Of a stretch of DNA of 64,000 nucleotides, positions 45,961 to 53,860 are shown piece after piece (within the stretch, counting starts at the first letter, position 1; every line of letters starts with the position of its first letter). Source of the DNA: Methylorubrum salsuginis (GTDB lineage Bacteria > Pseudomonadota > Alphaproteobacteria > Rhizobiales > Beijerinckiaceae); the NCBI RefSeq assembly GCF_900114375.1, contig NZ_FOSV01000002.1, forward strand, positions 1-64,000, in the 5' to 3' direction. The notes below the pieces were generated by a model. The model was not told where the DNA came from. It saw only the letters and a program-made list of their open reading frames with translations, and searched no databases. The translations under genes were made by a program, and so were the position numbers.

Positions 45961-47355
45961 TCAGCCCGCCATGGCCCGCTCCAGCTCGGCAAACACCCGC
46001 GGCTCGCCGCATTGGCCGACATTGAAGCGCAGGTAATCGCCCGCGCCCTGGCTCAGCGAGAAGACGTTGCCCGGCGCCAGCACGACGCCGCGGGCCAGCG
46101 CCCGGCGGGAGATGTCGGCGGCATCCAGCCCGGCCGGCAGGCGCGCCCAGAGGAACATGCCGCCCGTCGGCACGAACGGCACGGTGAGGCCTGCCTCCGC
46201 GAGCCGCCGCACCACCCGGCCGCGCTGGTCGGCGAGCCGCGTGCGCAGCGCATCGAGGTGATGGCGGTAGCTGCCCTCGGCGAGGAAGCGGTGGATCGTG
46301 GCCGCCGCGAGATGCCCGTCGCTGAGGGCCACCGCGAGCTTGAGATCGACGAGGCGCTCGACCCAGTCGCCGCGCAACGCCACGACGCCGGCCCGCACCC
46401 CGGTCGAGAGCGTCTTCGAGAAGCCGCCGACATGGATCACCCGGTCGAGCCCGTCGAAACCGGCGAGCCGCGGCCCCGGCTCGACCTCGAAATCCGCATA
46501 GGCGTCGTCCTCGACGATCAGGGTGCCGTGCACCTCGGCGAGCCGGAGGATGCGGTGGACCACCATCGGGGTCAGCGTCGCGCCGGTCGGATTGTGCAGG
46601 CCGGAATTGGTCACGTAGAGCCGCGGCTTGTGCTCGGCGAGCACCTGTTCGAACGCGGTCAGATCGGGCCCCTCCGGCCCGAACGGCACGCCGACCATCC
46701 GCAGGCGGTGGGCGCGGGCGAGGGCCTGGAAGCTGAAATAGCAGGGATCGTCCAACAGCACCGTGTCGCCGGGCTCGGTGAGGAAGCGGAGTGTCAGGTC
46801 GAGCGCCTGCGTGGTCGAATCGGTGAGAACGAGCTGATCGGGGTGGGCGAGGATGCCGCGCTCGGTCAGGCGCCGCGCCATCAGCTGGCGCAACGGCGCG
46901 TGGCCCTGGGGGGTGTCGTAGAACAGAACCGCCTCGCTGCGCCGCGCCACCTGCCGCAGCGCCCGGCGCAGGGCCTCCTCGGGGAGCCAGTCGGGGGGGA
47001 GCCAGCCGCAGCCGGGCTTGAGATGGTCGGGCCCGGCCTCCAGCGATTGCCGGGTGATCCAGACCGGGTCCACCGCCCGGTCGAGGCGGGGGCCCAGCGC
47101 GGCCAGACTCAGCGGCTCGGCCCGGGCCGCGACGTAGAAGCCCGAGCCCGGCCGCGAGACGATGGCACCCTGCGCGGCCAGCCGATCATAGGCCTCGACC
47201 ACGGTCGATTTCGACACCGCCATGCTCTCGGCGAAGGCCCGCACCGAGGGCAGCCGGGCGCCGGGCCCGAGCGCCCGGCTCTGGATGCGCGCCTCGATCG
47301 CCCGCATCACCGCCTCGACCCGGCTGAGGCCCGTCTCCCGCGGCAGCTCCGTCAT
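45961..47355 (-). CDS. MocR-type GntR/aminotransferase transcriptional regulator (464 aa)
   Basis: A winged HTH (LPSVRAFAESMAVSKSTVVEAYDRL) is fused to a fold-type-I aminotransferase domain. The PLP lysine is about K314 in GGFSKTLSTG, and the YVTNSGLHNPTG and VEDDAYADFE motifs bind the cofactor. MocR proteins regulate vitamin B6, GABA or taurine genes; here the likely target is the divergent micro-ORF/EamA pair. Two GTACYGC elements lie between the divergent starts. Confidence 0.9.
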   Translation of the reverse strand: MTELPRETGLSRVEAVMRAIEARIQSRALGPGARLPSVRAFAESMAVSKSTVVEAYDRLAAQGAIVSRPGSGFYVAARAEPLSLAALGPRLDRAVDPVWITRQSLEAGPDHLKPGCGWLPPDWLPEEALRRALRQVARRSEAVLFYDTPQGHAPLRQLMARRLTERGILAHPDQLVLTDSTTQALDLTLRFLTEPGDTVLLDDPCYFSFQALARAHRLRMVGVPFGPEGPDLTAFEQVLAEHKPRLYVTNSGLHNPTGATLTPMVVHRILRLAEVHGTLIVEDDAYADFEVEPGPRLAGFDGLDRVIHVGGFSKTLSTGVRAGVVALRGDWVERLVDLKLAVALSDGHLAAATIHRFLAEGSYRHHLDALRTRLADQRGRVVRRLAEAGLTVPFVPTGGMFLWARLPAGLDAADISRRALARGVVLAPGNVFSLSQGAGDYLRFNVGQCGEPRVFAELERAMAG

Positions 47356-47372
47356 GGACGTTCCTCCGAACC

Positions 47373-47414
47373 GTACCGCTCGATGTCCCGGACAGTTCAT
47401 CGGAATTGTACTGC
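47373..47414. promoter_or_regulatory. Candidate MocR direct-repeat operator
   Basis: GTACCGC (47373-47379) and GTACTGC (47408-47414) are directly repeated 35 bp apart between the divergent mocR and transporter genes. MocR regulators usually bind paired direct repeats. A GTCC...GGACAG dyad follows each copy. The assignment is inferred from position and spacing. Confidence 0.4.
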
Positions 47415-47485
47415 AATCGTCCCTGTCGGGACAGGGCGTGCGGCGGCATATCGGAGCCGCTTCCCGCAACCGACAGGAGAGACCC

Positions 47486-47617
47486 ATGACCTTCACCGAA
47501 GACGTGTCCGCGCAGAGAGCCGGATCGCTCGCCTTCCTCGCCCGCCGCGTCCGCGATGCGGTCATCCTCGCCGCCGGTGCCGTGCTTGCCCTGCCGCTGA
47601 TCGTGCCGTTCGCGTGA
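47486..47617 (+). CDS. Micro-ORF, 43-aa single-pass membrane peptide
   Basis: ATG at 47486 has AGGAGA at optimal distance. The product is a short basic/hydrophilic start followed by one hydrophobic stretch (AVILAAGAVLALPLIVPFA), so a small membrane peptide is predicted. Its stop codon lies inside the GTG start of the EamA transporter (GTGA overlap). It could be a translational coupler, a leader or a small transporter partner. No family is known. Confidence 0.6.
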   Translation: MTFTEDVSAQRAGSLAFLARRVRDAVILAAGAVLALPLIVPFA

Positions 47618-48507
47618 GCCGGCTCGGCGCCGCGGCCCTCGATGCGCCGACGGGCGCGCGCCCGAACGGCGCGCTCCTCGACGGGCTGATCGGCGTGGCG
47701 ATCTTCAGTGGATCGCTCCCGGCGACGCGGCTCGCCCTCACCGGTTTCGACCCGCTGTTTGTCACCTTCGCCCGTGCGGCGCTGGCCGGCCTCGCTTCCG
47801 CGGCGCTGCTCGCCGCCGTCCGGCCGAAGCGCCCGGCGCGGGGCGAAATCGCCGCCTTCGGCGTGCTGTCCTTCTGCGTGGTGCTGGCCTTCCCGCTGCT
47901 GACGGCTTTCGCCCTGATGCGGGTCGAATCCGCCCACGCCATCGTCTTCATCGGCCTGCTGCCGCTCGCGACCGCCGGCTTCGGTGCGCTGCGGGCCGGC
48001 GAGCGGCCCACGCGCCGCTTCTGGCTGTTCGCCTGCCTCGGCAGCGCCATCGTCGCGGGGTTTGCCCTGCGCGGCGTCAGCCTGGAACCGGCCGATCTCC
48101 TGATGCTCGCCGCGATCCTGGCGGGCGGGCTCGGCTATGCCGAGGGCGGGCGTCTGTCGCGACGGCTCGGCGGCTGGCCGGTGATCGCCTGGGCGAACGT
48201 CGTGGCTCTGCCCCTGACGCTGCCGCTGGCGTGGTGGCTCGCACCGCCGGACGTGTCCGGAATACCGGCCGGCGCTTGGGCCGGGCTCGGCTACGTCGCG
48301 CTGTTTTCCATGCTGATCGGCTTCGTGTTCTGGAACCGGGGGCTCGCCCGCGGCGGCATCGCGGCGGTGGGCCAGCTCCAGCTGCTCCAGCCGTTTCTCG
48401 GTCTGGCGCTCGCCGCCCTGCTGCTCGGCGAGCGGATCGAGCCGGCCATGGTGATCGCCGCGCTCGCCGTGGTGGCCTGCGTCGCCGTCGCCCGCCGGGC
48501 GGCGTGA
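47614..48507 (+). CDS. EamA/DMT-superfamily transporter (297 aa)
   Basis: Ten hydrophobic segments form two EamA repeats, with the LPATRLALTGFDPLFVTFARAALAGL motif at the end of TM1-2 and GGIAAVGQLQLLQPFLGLALAALLLGE near the C-terminus. Members export amino acids, nucleosides or drugs. The start is GTG at 47614, overlapping the micro-ORF stop and giving the standard length. The divergent MocR suggests control by a PLP-linked or amino-compound signal. Confidence 0.88.
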   Translation: MSRLGAAALDAPTGARPNGALLDGLIGVAIFSGSLPATRLALTGFDPLFVTFARAALAGLASAALLAAVRPKRPARGEIAAFGVLSFCVVLAFPLLTAFALMRVESAHAIVFIGLLPLATAGFGALRAGERPTRRFWLFACLGSAIVAGFALRGVSLEPADLLMLAAILAGGLGYAEGGRLSRRLGGWPVIAWANVVALPLTLPLAWWLAPPDVSGIPAGAWAGLGYVALFSMLIGFVFWNRGLARGGIAAVGQLQLLQPFLGLALAALLLGERIEPAMVIAALAVVACVAVARRAA

Positions 48508-48516
48508 GGCGGCGCC

Positions 48517-48906
48517 TCACCCCTCGGTGCAGTTCGCCTGGTACAGGGTTTGCGCCCGCTGCATCGCCTTGAAGTCGGCGGGGCTCGCCGGGCTTCGCAG
48601 CTCCGGTCCCTCGGGCAGGCGCCCGAGGACGTTTTCGGCGAGGTAGGCGACGAAGGGGCGGGGCCCGGTATGAGTGCCCATGCGGTTGCGCAGATCGACG
48701 GTACCGCACACCGCCCCGGCCCGGCCCTTCCGCAGGCCGGCGATGCGGGCCTCCGGGTCGCGGAACTGGCGGCCGACCAGAGCGAGGATCGTGCCGGACG
48801 CGGCAGGCCCGACGACGGCGTCCGAGCCGTCGACGACGGATTGCGCCCGCGCCGCCGGGGGAGCGGCGAGGAGCAGGAGCGCCGCGAGGGCGGACAATCG
48901 GCGCAT
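48517..48906 (-). CDS. Small exported hypothetical protein (129 aa)
   Basis: A signal peptide (LSALAALLLLAAPPAARAQS) precedes a domain with GRQFRDPEARIAGLRKGRAGAVCGTVDLRNRMGTHTG and RPFVAYL. This is a recurring alphaproteobacterial periplasmic pattern (FRDP..., VCG.v..., PFV) of unknown function. Two cysteines could form a disulphide. It starts one base after the stop of the preceding minus-strand gene, so the two exported proteins are co-expressed. Confidence 0.7.
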   Translation of the reverse strand: MRRLSALAALLLLAAPPAARAQSVVDGSDAVVGPAASGTILALVGRQFRDPEARIAGLRKGRAGAVCGTVDLRNRMGTHTGPRPFVAYLAENVLGRLPEGPELRSPASPADFKAMQRAQTLYQANCTEG

Positions 48907-48907
48907 C

Positions 48908-49807
48908 TCAGCCTGCCTTGGCCAGAACTTCGATATCGCGGTCCATGCCGCTCTCGACCTTGAACTCGCGGGTGTAGACCTGCCCGTCATGGCGGGCGAT
49001 CAGCACGTAATCGCCCTCCGCCAGGGTCACGGACGGGAACGCGCCGATCGCCTCGCGGATCGTGTCGCCGCCCGGCGTCAGCACGCTGAAGGCGGTGCCG
49101 GCGAAGGCCTCGGTGCCGGGGGCGGCGACGAGCTTCAGGGTCACGGTCGCGGCGCGGTGGTTCAGGGTCGCGTCGGTGACCTTGCCGGTCTCGACCTTGA
49201 GGTCGGCCCGCTGGATCGCGTTCGACTCGCCGTAATTCGAGACCACGTGGTAGACGCCCTCGGGCAGGCGCACGATCTCGCCGGCCTTGATGCCGCTGCG
49301 CACGAGGCGCCCTTCCGAGTTGGTGCCCGCCGGCACGAAGACCGAGAAGGCGAGCTGGTTGGGGGCGATCTTCTGGTCGCCGATGGCGCCCGACAGTTTC
49401 AGCGCGCCCGCCGCCACCTTCAGCTGCTCGCTCACCGGCTGGCCGGACAGCGTCACCCGCTTCGAGGCGCTGGCATAGCCGTAGGTCACGGTGGCGACGT
49501 AGGAGCCCGCCGGCAGCTTCAGGGTCGGGGCCGCCTCGTTCGAGCGGGCGACGATGACGGGCCGCCCGGTCTCGCCCTTGTCCTCGAAGATGCGCCAGTT
49601 CAGGCCCGAGCGCATCGGCTGATTGGCGCCGACGAAGCTCGCCGAGAGCGAGAGGTCCGACTCGGCCTCCGCGGCCGGCGGCGGCAGCATCGGCGCGGTG
49701 ATGCCGGGGGAGGGCAGGCCGGGGCCGAACGGGTCCTGGGCCTGGGCGGCGAGCGGCATCGCGCCGAGAAGCGCGGTCGCGATCGCGATCCGGCACCCGC
49801 GTCCCAT
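48908..49807 (-). CDS. Exported protein with three beta-sandwich-like repeats (299 aa)
   Basis: A signal peptide (IAIATALLGAMPLAAQAQ) is followed by a Pro-rich linker and three related modules, each ending in an LPxGxYxV-type strand: LPAGSYVATVTYG, LPEGVYHVVSNYG and LAEGDYVLIARHDG. These resemble carboxypeptidase-regulatory/transthyretin-like or fibronectin-like repeats. No catalytic residues are seen, so an envelope structural or binding role is likely. ATG at 49807 places the signal peptide at the start. Confidence 0.7.
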   Translation of the reverse strand: MGRGCRIAIATALLGAMPLAAQAQDPFGPGLPSPGITAPMLPPPAAEAESDLSLSASFVGANQPMRSGLNWRIFEDKGETGRPVIVARSNEAAPTLKLPAGSYVATVTYGYASASKRVTLSGQPVSEQLKVAAGALKLSGAIGDQKIAPNQLAFSVFVPAGTNSEGRLVRSGIKAGEIVRLPEGVYHVVSNYGESNAIQRADLKVETGKVTDATLNHRAATVTLKLVAAPGTEAFAGTAFSVLTPGGDTIREAIGAFPSVTLAEGDYVLIARHDGQVYTREFKVESGMDRDIEVLAKAG

Positions 49808-49913
49808 CGTCCTGTTCTCCCGCACGTGACCCTCGAACACGCCTCGGCTCTTGAAACCCGACCGTGGCGGCGGCAAGGCCAAATCACCTTCGGCCCGAGC
49901 CTGCGGATTGTCC

Positions 49914-50483
49914 ATGACCTCCCTCGTGACCCATGAGATGCTGCGCACCCGCCGTTCGGTGCCGCCGATCAACCTCGACGGGCCCGGTCCCTCGGCGGAG
50001 GAACTCGACGCCTGGCTCGCCATCGCGGCCCGCGTGCCCGATCACGGCAAGCTCGCGCCCTGGCGCTTCCTCGTGATCGAGGGCGAGGCGCGCCACCGCC
50101 TCGGCGCGATCATCGCGAACGTCCACGCGGCGGATTTCCCCGAGGCGGATGCCAAGCGCCTCGACCTGGAGCGCCAGCGCCTCGCCCACGCGCCCTTGGT
50201 CGTGGCGGTGGTCTCCCGCGCCGGCCCCCATGTGAAAATTCCGGAATGGGAGCAGGTGCTGTCGGCGGGCGCCGTCTGCATGAACTTCGTCGTGGCGGCC
50301 AACGCCGCGGGCTACGCCACCGCGTGGCTGACCGAGTGGTTCGCCTACGACCGGCGCGTGCTCGACGCCCTCGGGCTCGATCCCGCCGAGCGGATCGCCG
50401 GCTTCATCCATGTCGGTCGTGCCCGCGAGGTGCCCGCCGACCGGCCGCGGCCGGACCTCGCCCAGATCGTCACCCGCGTATGA
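49914..50483 (+). CDS. Nitroreductase-family FMN oxidoreductase, YdjA-like (189 aa)
   Basis: The N-terminal RTRRSVPPINLDG and AARVPDHGKLAPWRFLVIEG motifs bind FMN phosphate and match the compact YdjA/RutE-type subgroup. SAGAVCMNFVVAANAAGYATAWLTEW is the conserved core helix. The enzyme is a dimeric NAD(P)H-dependent reductase of nitro or enone compounds; its natural substrate is unknown. The ATG at 49914 is the first Met in family register. A flavin reductase-like gene follows about 100 bp later. Confidence 0.85.
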   Translation: MTSLVTHEMLRTRRSVPPINLDGPGPSAEELDAWLAIAARVPDHGKLAPWRFLVIEGEARHRLGAIIANVHAADFPEADAKRLDLERQRLAHAPLVVAVVSRAGPHVKIPEWEQVLSAGAVCMNFVVAANAAGYATAWLTEWFAYDRRVLDALGLDPAERIAGFIHVGRAREVPADRPRPDLAQIVTRV

Positions 50484-50579
50484 GCCCCGTCGCCGATCAT
50501 CCCGATGATCGGCGAGAGCCTCCGCGACGGCGGAGCGGCGGATGTCCGCGTTCGAGCCACGCCAGATGAGGGCGCCCCG

Positions 50580-51191
50580 ATGTATTACGAGGCCGATGCT
50601 CCGAGCCTGCCGCACAACCCGTTCAAGGCCATCGTCGCCCCGCGGCCGATCGGCTGGATCAGCGCCATGGACCGGGCGGGCCGGGTGAACCTCTCGCCCT
50701 ACTCGTTCTTCAACGCGGTCGGGGGCGAGCCCGACATGGTGATGTTCTCCTCCGTCGGCCGCAAGGACGCGATCGCCTTCGCGGAGGAGGGCGGGGAGTT
50801 CGTGTGCAGCCTCGCGACGTTCGACCTCCGCGAGGCGGTCAACGCCACCTCGGCGCCGCTGCCGCGGGGCGAGAGCGAGTTCGGCTTCGCCGGCCTCACC
50901 CCGGCGCCATCGCGAAAAGTGCGCCCGCCGCGGGTGGCGGAATCCCCCGCGGCGATCGAATGCAAGTGGCTCCAGACCGTGCCGCTGGTGCCGCTGGACG
51001 GCTCGGCGCCCAACAACTTCCTCGTGATCGGGCAGGTGGTCTCGCTCTACGTCGATGACCGATATGTGAAGGACGGGCGGGTCGATACGGGGGCGATGCG
51101 CCCGATCCTGCGCGGCGGCTCTTTCGACTATTTCACCGCCGAACCGGAGACCCGGTTCGAGCTGCGGCGGCCCAAAGGCGGCGGCGGGTAA
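50580..51191 (+). CDS. Flavin reductase-like FMN-binding split-barrel protein (203 aa)
   Basis: The DIM6/NTAB-type motif NPFKAIVAPRPIGWISAMDRAGRVNLSPYSFFNAVG is clear, followed by PPMVMFS-like GEPDMVMFSS and the second barrel part (ECKWLQTVPLVPLDG, FLVIGQVVSLYVDD). Such proteins bind FMN or deliver reduced flavin. The ATG at 50580 follows a GGGCGCCCCG stretch with no strong ribosome site. It pairs with the nitroreductase upstream by proximity and flavin use. Confidence 0.85.
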   Translation: MYYEADAPSLPHNPFKAIVAPRPIGWISAMDRAGRVNLSPYSFFNAVGGEPDMVMFSSVGRKDAIAFAEEGGEFVCSLATFDLREAVNATSAPLPRGESEFGFAGLTPAPSRKVRPPRVAESPAAIECKWLQTVPLVPLDGSAPNNFLVIGQVVSLYVDDRYVKDGRVDTGAMRPILRGGSFDYFTAEPETRFELRRPKGGGG

Positions 51192-51257
51192 GGGCGGAGG
51201 CGGCCGAGCCCCCGCCCCGGCGGGCCCGGCGCGAAGCGCCGCGGATCCCAATGGCGC

Positions 51258-51482
51258 CTACTCGGCGCCCTTCTTGGCGTTGTTTTCCTTGCTCTTCTGC
51301 ATGTGGGCGCGGCGGTTCTCCTCGAACTCGTCGACGGCGGCCGAACCCTTGTTTGAGGCGCCCGAGCCCGACTTGGCGGTCGCGGCCTCCGGCTTCGCGC
51401 TCTGGGCCTGCGACGGCACGGCGAGGGTGGAGGCGCCGGCCACGGTCGCGACGGCGAGCAACAGCTTGAAGGGATGCATCAT
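51258..51482 (-). CDS. Small lysine-rich exported protein (74 aa)
   Basis: A signal peptide (HPFKLLLAVATVAGASTLAVPSQAQ) is followed by 47 hydrophilic residues rich in Lys, Ala, Ser, Asn and Glu, likely disordered or a single helix (DEFEENRRAHMQKSKENNAKKG). Function is unknown. GGAGGAAAG is well placed before the ATG at 51482. The upstream 110 bp are strikingly AT-rich and should contain a strong promoter, hinting at high expression. Confidence 0.7.
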   Translation of the reverse strand: MMHPFKLLLAVATVAGASTLAVPSQAQSAKPEAATAKSGSGASNKGSAAVDEFEENRRAHMQKSKENNAKKGAE

Positions 51483-51489
51483 CGTTCTT

Positions 51490-51600
51490 TCCTCCCTGTT
51501 GGGAGAAAATATAATGCAGTTTTCGCGAAGCATTGCAATGAAGTGTGTTGAACAATAATTCTTCGAAAACAATATTAATAAGTGCGTTATGTTGTAATTG
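51490..51600 (-). promoter_or_regulatory. AT-rich promoter segment of the 74-aa exported protein gene
   Basis: The segment has long AT tracts (for example AATATTAATAAG and AAAATATAATG) against a background near 70 percent GC. It lies immediately upstream of the small exported protein gene and contains several TATAAT-like words on the minus strand. An upstream activating or nucleoid-protein-bound element is plausible; no exact promoter can be fixed. Confidence 0.45.
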
Positions 51601-51654
51601 CGCTGGCGATTGCCGCTTTGCCGAGGCGGATCTGCGTAAAATCCTGCCGTGATC

Positions 51655-51738
51655 GGCATTCCGGGTGTCCTGGAGCATCGGCCCGAAAGGTGGATACCGG
51701 CTTTCGGAAAGGCCGAGGCGGCGCAAAACATGGAGCAT
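51655..51738. repeat. REP-like repeat copy upstream of the CHASE3-GGDEF gene end
   Basis: GGAGCATCGGCCCGAAAGGTGG then CCGGCTTTCGGAAAGGCCGAGGCGGCGCAAAACATGGAGCATC matches the 6893 and 63720 copies, including the GCACAAAACAT-like linker. Confidence 0.75.
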
Positions 51739-51782
51739 CGCCGCGGCGCGCCCGCGCAGGGAAGCGACCGGCGCGGACGATC

Positions 51783-52961
51783 TCACGCCACCGAGAGGCG
51801 TGCGCGGGCGGCGCTGGAAGAGGCCGGCCGCGCCTGGGTCTTGCGCCGGTACATCGCCGCGTCCGCCGCTTCCAGCAGGGCTTCGGCCGACGTGCCGTCG
51901 AGGGAGCTCCAGGCGGTGCCGACGCTGGCCCCGATCCGGGCCTCGTCGCGTTCCGTCAGGCGGATGGTGCCGAGAGCCGATTCGACGCGGGCGGCGAGGG
52001 CGCCGAGGAGGCGCGGGCTCGTGCACGCCTCGACCAGAACCACGAACTCGTCGCCGCCGAGGCGCGCGACGGCGTCGAGAGGGCGCAAGGTTCCTTCGAG
52101 GCGGCGGGCGACCTCGACCAGCAGGCGGTCCCCGACGGCGTGGCCGAGATCGTCGTTGATCGCCTTGAACCCGTTCAGGTCGAGATAGAGCAGCCCGACC
52201 TCCTGCGGTCGGCGGGCCAGCGCCTCGTCCAGACGGGCCAGCAGGGCCCGCCGGTTGAGGATTCCCGTGAGGGCATCGTGGCTCGATGCGTGGGCGAGGC
52301 GTGCGCCCTCGCGCCGCCCCTGCCGCACCTCGCGGTAGGCGAGGATCAGGCAGCATCCGGCCGGCAGCAGCATCACCGCCGCCGCCACGGCCCAGAGATG
52401 GACGGTGTGGCGCGCGGCGGCGCTCTGGCGCAGGGCGCTCCGGTCGATCGTCGCCTGCTCGACCTCCAGCAGCTGATTGATGTCGGCCCGGATCCTGTCC
52501 ATCAGCCGCTTTCCCGTATCCTGAAGGACGACCGGCAACGCGGCCTCCAGCCCGAGGCGGCGGCGCAGCTCGATGGTCTGCCGCAACTCGGCGAACTTGG
52601 CGTGCGCCCCCTGATCGATGGCGGCGGTGACGGAGCGCGCGGCGTCGGCGTCGGCATAGTCCCGCTGCAGGGTGGCGAGGCCCTGATCGATCCGGCTCAG
52701 GGCCTCAAGGTAGGGCTGCAGGTACGCGTCGCGGCCGGTGAGGAGGAAGCCGCGCTGCCCGGTTTCCGCGTCCTGAATCAGCATCAGGGCCTGGATCAGA
52801 TGGCGGGCGCGCAGGTTGCTGGCGATCTGCGCCTCCGTGTCGGCCTGCACCGCGGACAGATGGCGATAGATGCCGTAGCCGGTCCCGACGCAGAGTCCCG
52901 CGACCAGGATCGCCACGAGGACGATCTTGGTTTCGACATATCGGATGAACTTGCGTTTCAT
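51783..52961 (-). CDS. CHASE3-like sensor diguanylate cyclase (392 aa)
   Basis: Two transmembrane segments (about 12-32 and 190-212) enclose a periplasmic helical domain with DAETGQRGFLLTGRDAYLQPY, the signature of CHASE3 sensors. The GGDEF domain starts SSHDALTGILNRRALLARL and has an intact LGGDEFVVLVEA active site. It should make cyclic di-GMP in response to an external or membrane signal. ATG at 52961 is chosen; ATG at 52991 would add ten residues without a ribosome site. Confidence 0.85.
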   Translation of the reverse strand: MKRKFIRYVETKIVLVAILVAGLCVGTGYGIYRHLSAVQADTEAQIASNLRARHLIQALMLIQDAETGQRGFLLTGRDAYLQPYLEALSRIDQGLATLQRDYADADAARSVTAAIDQGAHAKFAELRQTIELRRRLGLEAALPVVLQDTGKRLMDRIRADINQLLEVEQATIDRSALRQSAAARHTVHLWAVAAAVMLLPAGCCLILAYREVRQGRREGARLAHASSHDALTGILNRRALLARLDEALARRPQEVGLLYLDLNGFKAINDDLGHAVGDRLLVEVARRLEGTLRPLDAVARLGGDEFVVLVEACTSPRLLGALAARVESALGTIRLTERDEARIGASVGTAWSSLDGTSAEALLEAADAAMYRRKTQARPASSSAARARLSVA

Positions 52962-53171
52962 CGCCGCCGCCTTCCTCAGCGAATCCGGCATAACGCTCAA
53001 ACGTAAATCGCTCCTATCCACCCAGCATCCGGCAAGACGATGCCGTCTGTCGCCGCGATTCAAGTCGAGCCGTCGGTCAAGGAGGTTCGGATAGATCTTG
53101 GGCCAATAGCGGTCTGGGCTTAGCGGTACGGTGTGTATTGATACGCTTCGTGCCAAATTCAGGCCGCTTCG

Positions 53172-53786
53172 TCAGCGCGAGAATGGCGTGAGCGCCCCCG
53201 GATCGCGGGCGATCAGCAGGTCGAAGCTGTCCCGCCCGGCCGCCGCGCCCGCGAGCCCGCCCGGTTCGAGGGTGGCGAAGGCCGTAACCCCCGCCGCCGC
53301 GGCCGCGAGGCGGACCAGGGCGCGCGCCTGGGCGACCGTCTCCCCGGCCGGATCCGTTCCGAGGCTCGCCGCCAGCGCTGCACCGTCGAACCCGAGCCCG
53401 TCGAGCCGCGGGCTCGCGCCGACGAAACCCCGCGCCTCCAGCACGCCGAGGGGATCGGCGATCGCCGCCAGGATGCGCAGCCGCCCGTCCGGCCAGCCGT
53501 GCTCGGCCTCGTGCACCGCGAGCCGGGCGCCCAGCGCCGCCACGTCGCGGCCGGAGCGGGCAGCGAGCAGAACCGCGTCGGGCGCCTCGGCGGGCAGCGG
53601 CGCGTCGGGACGATCGAGGGCGAGGATGAGCCGCTTGGGCCCGATCCGCCCGCGCAGCCCCGGCGGAAGCGGGCCCTCGACCACCAGCGCGTCCACCGCG
53701 CCCGCAACGCGCACCGCGTCCTCGGCCGGGCCGCGGAAGGCGAGGTGGGGTGTGCGGGATCGGGAACGGCAAGGTGCGGGGATCAT
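53172..53786 (-). CDS. Degenerate HpcH/CitE-like aldolase/lyase family protein (204 aa)
   Basis: The chain follows the CitE-like TIM-barrel order: RSRTPHLAFRG, VDALVVEGPLPP, LRILAAIADPLGVLEARGFVGASPRLDGLGFDGAALAASLG, and QARALVRLAAAAAGVTAF. In true CitE/HpcH enzymes the strand after the aromatic patch carries a metal-binding Glu (AxIET) and a following Glu/Asp; here these positions read AAIAD and FDGAA, so catalysis is doubtful. The protein is short (family about 280). It is divergent from the lytic transglycosylase gene. It may be a pseudoenzyme. Confidence 0.5.
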   Translation of the reverse strand: MIPAPCRSRSRTPHLAFRGPAEDAVRVAGAVDALVVEGPLPPGLRGRIGPKRLILALDRPDAPLPAEAPDAVLLAARSGRDVAALGARLAVHEAEHGWPDGRLRILAAIADPLGVLEARGFVGASPRLDGLGFDGAALAASLGTDPAGETVAQARALVRLAAAAAGVTAFATLEPGGLAGAAAGRDSFDLLIARDPGALTPFSR

Positions 53787-53860
53787 TCAACGTTTCTTTA
53801 CCATGCCGAGCGGAAAGTCCGATTTCGAGGGGCCGATCGCCGGCTCCCGCGGACCGCGTC

